From: a virus
Direction: 5' to 3' (one strand)
Virus record (IMG/VR): IMGVR_UViG_3300033571_011269
Coordinates: 1 to 53,012 of that record
DNA: 53,012 bases
Shown here: one piece after another, positions 20,774-28,393 of the stretch
Numbering within the stretch: position 1 is the first letter of the stretch
How the letters are laid out: each line of letters starts with the position of its first letter
Made by a program: the position numbers and the translations under genes
The notes under the pieces: generated by a model
The model's input: only the letters and a program-made list of their open reading frames with translations
What the model was told of the DNA's origin: nothing
The model's database searches: none

Positions 20774-22771
20774 GTGAGCAACGTGGTTCCTCTATTCCCT
20801 CCTCTGGGAGACGTGCGCGTGCCCGAGCCGCTGCGTCAGCTGCACGCATGGTGCGTGTGGCGCTTTGAGCAGTTCGACGGTGAAGTGAAGCCGCGCAAGA
20901 TGCCCTACTGGGCCGATGGCGGAAAGCGGCACGGCGAGCAAGGCGGTACCACCGATCGCGCGCGGCTGGTGACATTCGAAGAGGCGCGCGAGGCGGCCAT
21001 ACGCGGCAACTACGCGGGCATCGGCTTCGCGCCCCTGCCCGAGCTAGGCCTGACCTTCCTCGACTTCGACAACTGCGTCGACGCACATGGCCGCATCCCG
21101 CCTGAGATCATGGCGATCGTCGGGCGCACCTACGCCGAGTACAGCCCAAGCGGCAAGGGCATCCGCGCCGTGCTCAAGGGCGATCTGGGCAACCGCAAGA
21201 GCCACGGCGAGCCGTACGGCGTCGAGCTGTTCAGTAGCAAGGGCTACGTCACCCTCACAGGCAACATCCTGCCCGAGTGCGATCTGCTGGGCGGCCCCGA
21301 TCACATTGCCAATGTGGACGACGCCACGCGTGCCTTCGTGGAGGCGCGCTTCGGCGCGCATGCAGGCACTGTTGATCCCGACAACTTCATGCTGGGACGC
21401 GAGCCGCGTCTGGGCCTGTCGATCGCAGAGATGGAGGATCTGCTCTCCTACCTCGACCCGTCGATGGGCCGCGAACCGTGGCTGAAGGTGGGCCTCGCCC
21501 TGCACCACGAGACATGCGGCGACGACACTGGCTTCGAGCTGTGGGACACGTGGTCGAGTGACGGTAACACGTACCCGGGTGACGAGTTGCTGCGCAGCCA
21601 GTGGGATCGCTTCGAGCAGCGCGCAGGCCGCGCGTCGGTGACGATGGCCACGGTCAAGTGGATGGCCAAGGAGGCGGGCTTCGGCAAAGAGCTTACAGCC
21701 GAGCAGGTGCTGGCCTTGGCCGATGATCTGCAGGCGAGCATGGATAGCAGCCGCTTTGCGCTCCTGTCCTACAGCGAGGTCATGGCGCGCGACCCCGGTG
21801 AGTGGATCATCAAGGGCGTGCTGCCGAAGGGTGAGCTTGGCATCCTGTTCGGTGCCTCGGGCAGTGGCAAGAGCTTCGTGGCCCTCGACATGGCCTGCGC
21901 GATCGTGCGCGGCGTCGCGTGGCGCGGAAAGCGCGTAAAGCAGGGCAAGGTTGTCATCATAGCCGCGGAAGGCGGGGCTGGCATCCGCCAGCGCCTAAAG
22001 GCCTACGCCGCGCACCACGGCCTGACAGCGGCTGAGCTGGCCGATATCCGCATCGTGCTGGCCGCCCCCAATTTTCTCGAACAGGACGACATCGCCGAGG
22101 TCATAGCCGAGATCCGCAAGTTCGGCGACGTCTCGACAATCATCATCGACACCCTCGCACAGGTCACCCCCGGCGCGAACGAGAACGCGTCCGAGGACAT
22201 GGGCCGCGCGCTTGGCAACGTGAAGCTCTTGCATCGCGCGACGGGCGCCATGCCGCTTGTCGTCCACCACGCTGGCAAGGATCTCAGCAAGGGGTCGCGC
22301 GGCTGGTCGGGCCTGAAAGCCGCGGCTGACGTACAGATCGAGGTGCTTCGGCACGAGGACGGGCACCGCGAAATTGTCATCGAGAAGATGAAGGACGGCG
22401 AGGACGGCCTGCGCTGGCCGTTCAAGCTCGAGGTGGTCGATCTGGGCTTCGACAGCGACGGCGACCCGATCAGCAGCTGCGTCGCGATCGAGACCGACGC
22501 ACCGGCGCGGCAGGACGCAGAGCTTAGCAAGGCGGTCAAGCGGCGTGGGCGGATCGAGAGCCACATTCTGGAGGTGATGTACACCTTCGGCGAGGTCGAC
22601 ACGGTCAGCGCGCTTGAGCTGATCGAGCGCGCCACGGCCATGCTGCCAGAGCCGGAAGAGGGCAAGCGCGACACGCGCAGGCAGACGGTCGCGCGTGCGC
22701 TGCACAACCTGAGCCGCGAGAAGGACGGGCCGCTGCAGCTGGCGGGCGGACGTGTTATTTTCTTCGAATAG
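20774..22771 (+). CDS. Primase-helicase: Prim-Pol/PriCT-like N-terminus, RepA/RecA-type helicase, winged-helix-like C-terminus
   Basis: About 665 residues from a GTG at 20774 (AGGG eight bases upstream; GTGs at 20765 and 20768 are alternatives). The N-terminal part has the Prim-Pol-like LTFLDFDN acidic motif (about 97-100), SPSGKGIR and VELFSSKGYVTLTG. A PriCT-2-like segment follows (DPSMGREPWLKVGLALHHET). The RecA-like ATPase has Walker A GASGSGKS at 360-367, Walker B STIIIDT at about 454-460 and VVHHAGKD. The C-terminal 78 residues are duplicated in the zinc-finger gene at 11224-11748. Role: primer synthesis and unwinding at the origin. Confidence 0.85.
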   Translation: MSNVVPLFPPLGDVRVPEPLRQLHAWCVWRFEQFDGEVKPRKMPYWADGGKRHGEQGGTTDRARLVTFEEAREAAIRGNYAGIGFAPLPELGLTFLDFDNCVDAHGRIPPEIMAIVGRTYAEYSPSGKGIRAVLKGDLGNRKSHGEPYGVELFSSKGYVTLTGNILPECDLLGGPDHIANVDDATRAFVEARFGAHAGTVDPDNFMLGREPRLGLSIAEMEDLLSYLDPSMGREPWLKVGLALHHETCGDDTGFELWDTWSSDGNTYPGDELLRSQWDRFEQRAGRASVTMATVKWMAKEAGFGKELTAEQVLALADDLQASMDSSRFALLSYSEVMARDPGEWIIKGVLPKGELGILFGASGSGKSFVALDMACAIVRGVAWRGKRVKQGKVVIIAAEGGAGIRQRLKAYAAHHGLTAAELADIRIVLAAPNFLEQDDIAEVIAEIRKFGDVSTIIIDTLAQVTPGANENASEDMGRALGNVKLLHRATGAMPLVVHHAGKDLSKGSRGWSGLKAAADVQIEVLRHEDGHREIVIEKMKDGEDGLRWPFKLEVVDLGFDSDGDPISSCVAIETDAPARQDAELSKAVKRRGRIESHILEVMYTFGEVDTVSALELIERATAMLPEPEEGKRDTRRQTVARALHNLSREKDGPLQLAGGRVIFFE

Positions 22772-22833
22772 TGCTTGCAATCCCTGATTGAGAGGCCTAG
22801 GAACGAATCATCAGCAACCAAGGAGCAACTGAT
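22772..22833 (+). promoter_or_regulatory. Early leader element, copy 7
   Basis: TTGCAA at 22775-22780, TCCCTGATTGAGAGGC spacer (almost the same as copy 6), CTAGGAAC box, then GAATCATCAGCAACCAAGGAGCAAC before the ATG at 22834. It drives the DNA-metabolism operon. Confidence 0.7.
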
Positions 22834-23142
22834 ATGGCAACTGTAGCCACTATTTCCAACATTTCACCGATCGACCGTCTGGGCCAGATCAAGGCCGAGA
22901 TCGCCCGTCTCAAGGACATCGAGACCTTCCTCGTTGACGAGGTCAAGGCTCTCGGCGCGGGTGCGCACGACGGCGAGGAGTACCGCGCCAACGTGATCGT
23001 CACCGACGATCGCCAGTCGCTCTGCCCCAAGGCCGCCGAGGCCAAGCTGCGTGAACTTGGCGTCGACGGTCGCTGGTTCAGCAAGAACCAGAAGACCACC
23101 AAGGGCAGCACGAGCGTTCGCATCGTGGCTCGCCGCTCGTGA
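22834..23142 (+). CDS. Conserved phage protein, first gene of the DNA-metabolism operon (102 aa)
   Basis: ATG at 22834 after AGGAGCAACTGAT. A helix (DRLGQIKAEIARLKDIETFL) is followed by GAGAHDGEEYRANVIVTDDR and a basic C-terminus (STSVRIVARRS). This family often stands before the DUF2800 nuclease and ssDNA-binding genes in phages, so a role in DNA metabolism is likely; biochemical function is unknown to me. Confidence 0.7.
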   Translation: MATVATISNISPIDRLGQIKAEIARLKDIETFLVDEVKALGAGAHDGEEYRANVIVTDDRQSLCPKAAEAKLRELGVDGRWFSKNQKTTKGSTSVRIVARRS

Positions 23143-23249
23143 TTGGCCGCATACTGGATTTCGTCGGGAAGTACCCCATCGCTTCGGCGGTGGGGTATTA
23201 CCTTTTTGTGGCGGCAGCTTTCGGAGCCTCCGTCTACGTTCTAAACTGA
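23139..23249 (+). CDS. Tiny single-span membrane protein (36 aa)
   Basis: GTG at 23139 overlaps the previous stop. After a short start (IGRILDFVGKY), residues 13-34 are hydrophobic (ASAVGYYLFVAAAFGASVYV). Too short for a holin of known class; unknown role. The overlap argues for translation, although no independent ribosome-binding site is obvious. Confidence 0.45.
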   Translation: MIGRILDFVGKYPIASAVGYYLFVAAAFGASVYVLN

Positions 23250-23261
23250 AGGAAGAAGCGC

Positions 23262-23693
23262 ATGATCAGGATTGAAGTGACCGGCGACACCGCCGAAGAA
23301 GTGCTGGCCCAGCTGCGAGCTTTGGCTGTAGTTGACCGCATTGCCGATGCCGCCGTACGCAAGGAAATCCGCGCCGCCAGCGAGAGCACGGTACCGGAAA
23401 TCTCGGAGGGAAAGCCCTCACGCAAGCCCAAGGCCGCCGTGGGAAACGCAGGCGAAACCCCGCCTGCGACTGCGGAAGAAGCCGCTCCCAAGCCAGAGAC
23501 TGCGACGGAAGTTGCATCCCCTTCTGAGCTTAGCTTCGACACGGACGTCGCGCCGGTCGTCCTGCGCAAGGTGCAGACGGCAGGCAAGCCCGCGGTCGAG
23601 GCCGTCCTGAGCGAGTTCGGTGTCGACCGCGCTTCGCAGCTGGAAGCTGCACGCTGGCCTGAGCTGCTGGAGAAGCTGGAGGATCTGGGCTGA
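23262..23693 (+). CDS. Phage protein with disordered Ala/Pro/Glu linker (143 aa)
   Basis: ATG at 23262 with GAAGGAAGAAG upstream. The N-terminal MIRIEVTGDTAEEVLAQLRA is a beta-strand plus helix unit common at this place in phages. Residues 45-95 are a Pro/Ala/Glu/Lys-rich flexible linker, and the C-terminal 45 residues are helical (VEAVLSEFGVDRASQLEAAR). Two-domain linker proteins of this kind near ssDNA-binding genes may tether replication proteins (inference). Confidence 0.65.
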   Translation: MIRIEVTGDTAEEVLAQLRALAVVDRIADAAVRKEIRAASESTVPEISEGKPSRKPKAAVGNAGETPPATAEEAAPKPETATEVASPSELSFDTDVAPVVLRKVQTAGKPAVEAVLSEFGVDRASQLEAARWPELLEKLEDLG

Positions 23694-23896
23694 TGGGCCT
23701 GACCGTAGACGTGCCGCCCGTCGACGACGAGGAGGCGGCTCTCACCCTTATGTTCCACCACCTGCAGCTGGCTGCGGCGTACTTCGAGGCGACGCCTAGC
23801 CCGATCGAGTTGGAGGATATTCCCGCCACGTTCAGCGCAGCCCCGATCTGGGCGTGGCTGCTGGCTATGGGCGCGCTCTATCCGGAGGACGAATGA
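23693..23896 (+). CDS. Small acidic protein (67 aa)
   Basis: ATG overlapping the previous stop. Acidic, helical, with ALTLMFHHLQLAAAYFEATP and IWAWLLAMGALYP. The stop overlaps the start of the nuclease gene. No family recognised. Confidence 0.6.
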   Translation: MGLTVDVPPVDDEEAALTLMFHHLQLAAAYFEATPSPIELEDIPATFSAAPIWAWLLAMGALYPEDE

Positions 23897-25137
23897 TGGC
23901 TCACGCTAGGCTCAGCCCCTCTGGGGCACATCGCTGGATGGAGTGCCCCGGCAGCGTCGTCCTCGAGGCCGACTATCCCGACGAAAGCAGCAGCTACGCC
24001 CGAGAGGGCAGCGCGGCGCACGAGTTTGCGGCCATGCTGCTAGAGAGCGGTCTTGACGCCGTCGACTTTATCGGCAAGCGGATGGAGTTCGAAGACAACG
24101 GCGAGGTTGTGCAGTGGCTGGTCGACGGCGACATGGCCGAGTACGTTCAGACCTACGTCGACTACGTGCGCGAGCAGGCCGAGGGCTGCACTTTGTTGAT
24201 CGAGCGCAAGTTGCCGATCGGGCACATGACTGCCGAAGAGGGCGCCACCGGCACCGGCGACGCGGTCATCCTCGACGCGGTCAACAAGCAGGTCACCGTG
24301 ATCGACCTCAAGTACGGCATGGGTGTGCGCGTCGATGCCGAGAACAACCCGCAGGCGCTGATGTACGGCTCCGGCGCGCTGGAGGAGTACGGCATCGCCG
24401 TGGACTTCGAGACGGTGCGCGCGGTAATCCATCAGCCACGTCTGGGCCACGTCAGTGAGGCGACGGTGACATTCGAGCAACTGCGCGAGTTCGAGAAGCA
24501 AGTCACGTACGCCGCGTACATGTGCGAGCAGGCCACCGACGAAGGCACGCTTGCGGCGGTAAGCATTGAGGACTTTCTCAACCCCGGCGAGAAGCAGTGC
24601 CGCTTCTGCAAGGCCAAGGCGACTTGCCCAGCCCTGCGCGCGGAGATGTCCGATCTGGTCGGATCCGACGTGGCCACGCTCGAGGATTTCATGCCGAAGA
24701 AGGTCGACATGCTCTCCGAGGAGCAGTACCTGTCGTGGGCCATGTCCAACGTGCGTCTGGTCGAAGACTGGTGCTCCGCGGTCAAGGCCGAGGTCGAGCG
24801 TCGTCTGCTGGCGGGTAAGACTGTCGAGGGCTTCAAGCTCGTCGAGGGCCGCCGCGGGCCGCGCAAGTGGGCCGACGAGGCGGAGGCCGAGAAGGTGTTC
24901 AAGTCCTTCCGCTTGCGGCAGGACGAGATGTACGACATGAAGCTGGTATCGCCCACGTCGGCGGAGAAGCTTCTCAAGGACAACCCCAAGCGATGGGCGA
25001 AGGTCGAAGACCTGATCACCCAGAGCGACGGGAAGCCATCGGTCGCTCCGGCGACTGATAAGCGGTCAGCTCTGACCGTTTCCTCTGTGGCGGATGATTT
25101 CGCCTCTATTGCACAAGTGAAAAAGGAAACTGCATAA
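23893..25137 (+). CDS. DUF2800 PD-(D/E)XK nuclease (Cas4/RecB-like)
   Basis: 414 residues. DUF2800 hallmarks: LSPSGAHRWMECPGS at the start, YAREGSAAHEFA, the nuclease core GTGDAVIL (acidic residue) and VIDLKYG (Asp and Lys of the D...(D/E)xK site), NPQALMYG, and the C-terminal CRFCKAKATCPALR cysteine cluster as in Cas4/AddB-type iron-sulfur or zinc nucleases. Start is at the ATGATG overlapping the previous stop. It is followed directly by the ssDNA-binding gene. Likely an exonuclease for recombination or DNA processing. All key residues appear present. Confidence 0.85.
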   Translation: MMAHARLSPSGAHRWMECPGSVVLEADYPDESSSYAREGSAAHEFAAMLLESGLDAVDFIGKRMEFEDNGEVVQWLVDGDMAEYVQTYVDYVREQAEGCTLLIERKLPIGHMTAEEGATGTGDAVILDAVNKQVTVIDLKYGMGVRVDAENNPQALMYGSGALEEYGIAVDFETVRAVIHQPRLGHVSEATVTFEQLREFEKQVTYAAYMCEQATDEGTLAAVSIEDFLNPGEKQCRFCKAKATCPALRAEMSDLVGSDVATLEDFMPKKVDMLSEEQYLSWAMSNVRLVEDWCSAVKAEVERRLLAGKTVEGFKLVEGRRGPRKWADEAEAEKVFKSFRLRQDEMYDMKLVSPTSAEKLLKDNPKRWAKVEDLITQSDGKPSVAPATDKRSALTVSSVADDFASIAQVKKETA

Positions 25138-25724
25138 TGGGTATCAAGGTACTGATCAAAGACGTCATGCTCGGCTTCCCCGCGCTGGCGGAGCCGCAGT
25201 CGCTGGGTGACGGCGAACCGGCGTACGGCGCAAAGCTGCCGATCGAGCCGTCCTCGGCCAATCTCAAGCTGATCGAAGACGCGATCCGCGAAGAGGCCAA
25301 GGCCGTCTGGAAGGACAAGGCCGACAGCATCCTCGACATGCTGCGGGAGGACAACAAGCTCTGCCTCGTGAAGAAGGAGTACCGCTCCAAGTCCACCGGC
25401 GAGGTCTACGAGGGCTTCCAGAACAGCTTCGTGCTGTCGACGCGGAACGCCAAGGTGCAACCGAGCATCTTCAACCAGTATGGTGACCCGCTGGAGAAGA
25501 AGTCCGACATCGAGCGGCAAGCGTTCTCCGGCGCCGTCGCGTCGGGCGTCTCGGTCGAGATCTGGGCGCAGGACAACAAGTGGGGCAAGCGGGTCAACTG
25601 CACCCTCCTCGGCGTCATGCTCTCGGGCGAAGGCACCAGCATCGGCGGCGGTTCTGCACCGGCGTCTGCTGACGACTTTGCTGGTCTGGCGAAGGCCAAG
25701 GCCGACGCGGACAGCCTTCTGTGA
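25137..25724 (+). CDS. Enc34-like single-stranded DNA-binding protein (DUF2815)
   Basis: 195 residues with the family order: an N-terminal strand [32 protein letters not shown], a helical middle and [20 protein letters not shown], then an OB-fold end ([20 protein letters not shown]) and a flexible Gly/Ser/Ala acidic tail ending DADSLL. Enc34 proteins coat ssDNA during phage replication (established for the enterobacterial phage Enc34). The start overlaps the nuclease stop by one base, the usual nuclease-SSB pairing. Confidence 0.85.
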   Translation: MGIKVLIKDVMLGFPALAEPQSLGDGEPAYGAKLPIEPSSANLKLIEDAIREEAKAVWKDKADSILDMLREDNKLCLVKKEYRSKSTGEVYEGFQNSFVLSTRNAKVQPSIFNQYGDPLEKKSDIERQAFSGAVASGVSVEIWAQDNKWGKRVNCTLLGVMLSGEGTSIGGGSAPASADDFAGLAKAKADADSLL

Positions 25725-25975
25725 GCGAAGCTGGCCACAACGCAGCCGACGACCGCCTGCGCCTCCTGATCGAGCGCATCGAGCGTTTGGAGGAAGAAAA
25801 GAAGGGCATCGCCGACGACATCAAGGACGTCTACCTTGAGGCCAAGGCGGTCGGCTACGATGTCAAGATCATGCGGATGGTTGTGAAGCTCCGCAAGATG
25901 AAGCCCGACGATCGTCGGGAACAGGAAGCAATCTTGGAGACCTACAAGATTGCACTTGGCCTCGATCTTCTCTGA
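25721..25975 (+). CDS. GapR-like (DUF2312) DNA-binding protein
   Basis: 84 residues from a GTG at 25721 that overlaps the previous stop. [20 protein letters not shown] and [18 protein letters not shown], then [20 protein letters not shown], match the DUF2312 family. In Caulobacter, GapR clamps overtwisted DNA ahead of replication and transcription forks and aids topoisomerases (established). A phage copy beside SSB and polymerase probably helps phage replication. The family is typical of Alphaproteobacteria, supporting the host inference. Confidence 0.85.
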   Translation: MSEAGHNAADDRLRLLIERIERLEEEKKGIADDIKDVYLEAKAVGYDVKIMRMVVKLRKMKPDDRREQEAILETYKIALGLDLL

Positions 25976-25988
25976 GGCTATACAACAC

Positions 25989-26029
25989 GGCGTGACGGGC
26001 TTTTGCCCACCCCAGAGGCCCGTCACGCC
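25989..26029. terminator. Perfect 12-bp stem-loop after the GapR-like gene
   Basis: GGCGTGACGGGC (25989-26000) and GCCCGTCACGCC (26018-26029) form an exact stem, 14 bases downstream of the stop at 25975. On the plus strand it is followed by TCTCTTCT, a weak pyrimidine tract. A Rho-independent terminator or processing site is plausible. Confidence 0.6.
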
Positions 26030-26112
26030 TCTCTTCTGATGAGCTGCGCGCCAACCGAAGTTGCTCTCGGTGTTGCTGATACGACCGGCGCGCAGCTCTT
26101 CCGAAGAGAGGC
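26027..26112. other. Large imperfect hairpin, candidate structured RNA or replication element
   Basis: Arms 26027-26052 and 26087-26112: a 10-bp stem (GCCTCTCTTC / GAAGAGAGGC), a TGAT/TTCC internal loop, then a perfect 12-bp stem (GAGCTGCGCGCC / GGCGCGCAGCTC) around a 34-base loop that can form a small CCGA/TCGG hairpin. The left arm shares three bases with the preceding terminator-like hairpin, so the two compete. It lies 12 bases before the polymerase start, so it could control polymerase expression. Confidence 0.6.
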
Positions 26113-26123
26113 ACTAGAGCAAC

Positions 26124-28109
26124 ATGACCACCCTGTATCTGGACACAGAAACGTGGAGCGAGATTCCCATCAAGCACGGCGCGTACGCCTACGCCGAGGC
26201 GGCGGAGGTGCTGCTCATCGCCTTGGCCGTCGACGACGACCCTGTGCAGGTGTGGGATCTCACGCAAACACCAGAGGGTTGGAAGTCGCAGCTGGCCGCC
26301 CTGCAGGGCATGATCGCCCGCGCCGACACCGTCGTGATCCACAATTCACCCTTCGACCGCACCGTGCTGCGCCACTGCGGTGTGCATATCCCTGTGGAAA
26401 AGATCGAGGACACGATGGTGACGGCGCTGCTGCACGCCTTCCCCGGGTCGTTGGACAAGCTCTGTGGTGCGCTGCGTCTGCCGGTCGACAAGGCTAAAGA
26501 CAAGGACGGCAAACGTCTGATACAACTCTTCACCAAGCCAAGGCCGAAGAACCAGAAGCTGCGGCGCGCCACGAAGGAGACGCACCCGGATGACTGGCAA
26601 AAATTCATCGAGTACGCCGCTCGCGACGTGGACGCGATGCGAAGCGTACGTCGAGTTCTCCCAGCATGGAACACCTCTGATGCTGAGATCGCCCTCTGGC
26701 GGCTTGACCAACGGGTTAATGACCGTGGTGTCGCCGTCGACCTTGAACTCGCCGACGCTGCTGGAAGAGCTTTCGCGCGAGCTTCACGATCTTTGGCCGC
26801 TCGTGCGGCGCGACTGACGGGCGGCGCCGTCGCGTCGCTCACCCAGCGCGACAAGTTCCTTTCCTACCTACGCTCGCGCGGCGTCGATCCAGCTGACCTG
26901 ACCAAGGCCACGGTGGCCAACATGGTCGAGCAAGATTTGCCCTCGGACATCCTAGAGCTGCTCGAGATCCGCCAGCAGGCCGCATCGACTACACCGGCGA
27001 AGTACGGCGCGCTGCGCGACGCGGCGTCGAGCGACGGGCGTCTGCGCGGCTGCATCCAATTCTCAGGGGCTGCACGTACGCGGCGCGATGCTGGCCGGAT
27101 CTTCCAGCCGCAAAACCTCATCCGCACGCCCGACTGGTTCGACGAGCACGTGCAGGAGATCACGATCGCCGCGCTCAAGGCCGACTGCGAGGACATCATC
27201 TACGAGAACGTCAGCGAGCGGTGCGCTTTTGTTGTGCGCGGCTCGCTGGTGGCGGGAGAAGGCAAGAAGTTCCTGATCGCCGACCTCTCGAACATCGAGG
27301 GGCGCGTTCTGGCGTGGTTGGCGGGCGAGGAGTGGAAGATCGAGGCCTTCAAGGCCTACGACCGCGGCGAGGGGCCTGACCTGTACAAGGTCACCGCTGG
27401 GCGCATCCTCGCCAAGCCGCCGGTCGACGTGACCAAGGACGAGCGGCAGACGCAGGGCAAAGTCCCTGAATTGGCTGGGGGCTATGGCGGGGGCCTAGGG
27501 GCGTACCGCACGATGGGTGGCAAGGTCTTCGACGCCAAGAGCGACGACGAGATCATGGAGATCGTCTACGCGTGGCGCAAGGCGCACCCCGCCACCAAGC
27601 GTTTCTGGTACGACGTCGAGGGCGCCGTGCGCTGCGCCATCAAGGCTGCCGACGAGGGCAAGCTGGGCGAATCGTTCGACGTGCGCGGCCTGCTGCGCAT
27701 CGACACGGCCAATGGCCCTGACGGCGTGCGCTACGTGCGCATCCGCCTGCCGAGCGGGGCGTATCTGGTCTACCGCGACATGGTCATTGAGGACAACGGC
27801 CAGCTGACCTACGAGGGCCTCAACCAGTACACGCGCAAGTGGGAGCGGCTGGAGACCTACTACGGCAAGTTGGTCGAGAACATCGACCAGAGCATATCGC
27901 GCGACGTGTTCATGTCTGGCCTGCGCCGTGCTGAGCTGGACGACCTGTGCGTCGTCCTGCGCGTGCATGACGAGTTGGTGTGCGAGGTGCCTGACGATCC
28001 GGCGTACACCGTCGAGCGGCTGGTGGCGTGCATGGCGACCGTGCCGGGGTGGGCCGCAGGCCTGCCGTTGAAGGCCGAGGGCTTCGAGTGCAAGAGGTAC
28101 CGGAAATGA
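26124..28109 (+). CDS. Family A DNA polymerase with 3'-5' exonuclease domain
   Basis: 661 residues. The exonuclease domain has Asp7/Glu9 (YLDTETWSE), Asp78 (HNSPFDR) and Tyr164...Asp168 (YAARDVD). The polymerase motifs are A at about 385-393 (IADLSNIEGR, Asp387), B with Lys446 and Tyr454-Gly455 (GKVPELAGGYGGG) and C VHDELV at 614-619 (His615, Asp616). This is the replicative polymerase. Motif B has R-x4-K instead of the usual R-x3-K, seen in other phage enzymes. The start lacks a strong site (AGAGCAAC) and follows the large hairpin, hinting at regulated translation. Confidence 0.95.
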   Translation: MTTLYLDTETWSEIPIKHGAYAYAEAAEVLLIALAVDDDPVQVWDLTQTPEGWKSQLAALQGMIARADTVVIHNSPFDRTVLRHCGVHIPVEKIEDTMVTALLHAFPGSLDKLCGALRLPVDKAKDKDGKRLIQLFTKPRPKNQKLRRATKETHPDDWQKFIEYAARDVDAMRSVRRVLPAWNTSDAEIALWRLDQRVNDRGVAVDLELADAAGRAFARASRSLAARAARLTGGAVASLTQRDKFLSYLRSRGVDPADLTKATVANMVEQDLPSDILELLEIRQQAASTTPAKYGALRDAASSDGRLRGCIQFSGAARTRRDAGRIFQPQNLIRTPDWFDEHVQEITIAALKADCEDIIYENVSERCAFVVRGSLVAGEGKKFLIADLSNIEGRVLAWLAGEEWKIEAFKAYDRGEGPDLYKVTAGRILAKPPVDVTKDERQTQGKVPELAGGYGGGLGAYRTMGGKVFDAKSDDEIMEIVYAWRKAHPATKRFWYDVEGAVRCAIKAADEGKLGESFDVRGLLRIDTANGPDGVRYVRIRLPSGAYLVYRDMVIEDNGQLTYEGLNQYTRKWERLETYYGKLVENIDQSISRDVFMSGLRRAELDDLCVVLRVHDELVCEVPDDPAYTVERLVACMATVPGWAAGLPLKAEGFECKRYRK

Positions 28110-28393
28110 CACCATCCGCCAAGATCCAAGACCACCTCAAGCAGCGCGTGCAGAAGAGCGGGGGGCAGTACCGCAAGGTGCGCTGGGAGCAGCGACGCGG
28201 CTGCCCAGACTGCTTTGTCTGGTGGACGTGGCCCAACGCGGCGTTTATCGAGGTCAAGGCGAACGGCGACATCGTACGCCCCGAGCAGCGCCGCGAGATC
28301 GAGCGCATGCGGCGAGACGGCGTGCCGGTGTACATCGCGCGCTCGATCGAGGACATCGACCGTATCGTAGAGGAGGTTCGTGGTGCCGCGTGA
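28106..28393 (+). CDS. VRR-NUC domain nuclease (Holliday-junction-resolvase-like)
   Basis: 95 residues starting in an ATGA overlap with the polymerase. The VRR-NUC fold is visible: SAKIQDHLKQRVQKSGGQYR, the PD motif in RRGCPDCFVWW, the E-x-K pair AFIEVKANGD, and RPEQRREIERMRRDGVPVYI. Stand-alone phage VRR-NUC proteins are structure-selective nucleases, possibly resolving branched replication intermediates before packaging. All motif residues present. It overlaps the helicase start. Confidence 0.85.
   Translation: MTPSAKIQDHLKQRVQKSGGQYRKVRWEQRRGCPDCFVWWTWPNAAFIEVKANGDIVRPEQRREIERMRRDGVPVYIARSIEDIDRIVEEVRGAA

Noticed and set aside
26031-26112. Hammerhead ribozyme core (CTGATGAG followed later by CGAA)
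   Set aside because: The CTGATGA and GAA elements do not flank a stem with the required GAAA directly after stem II, and the strands pair as a plain hairpin instead.
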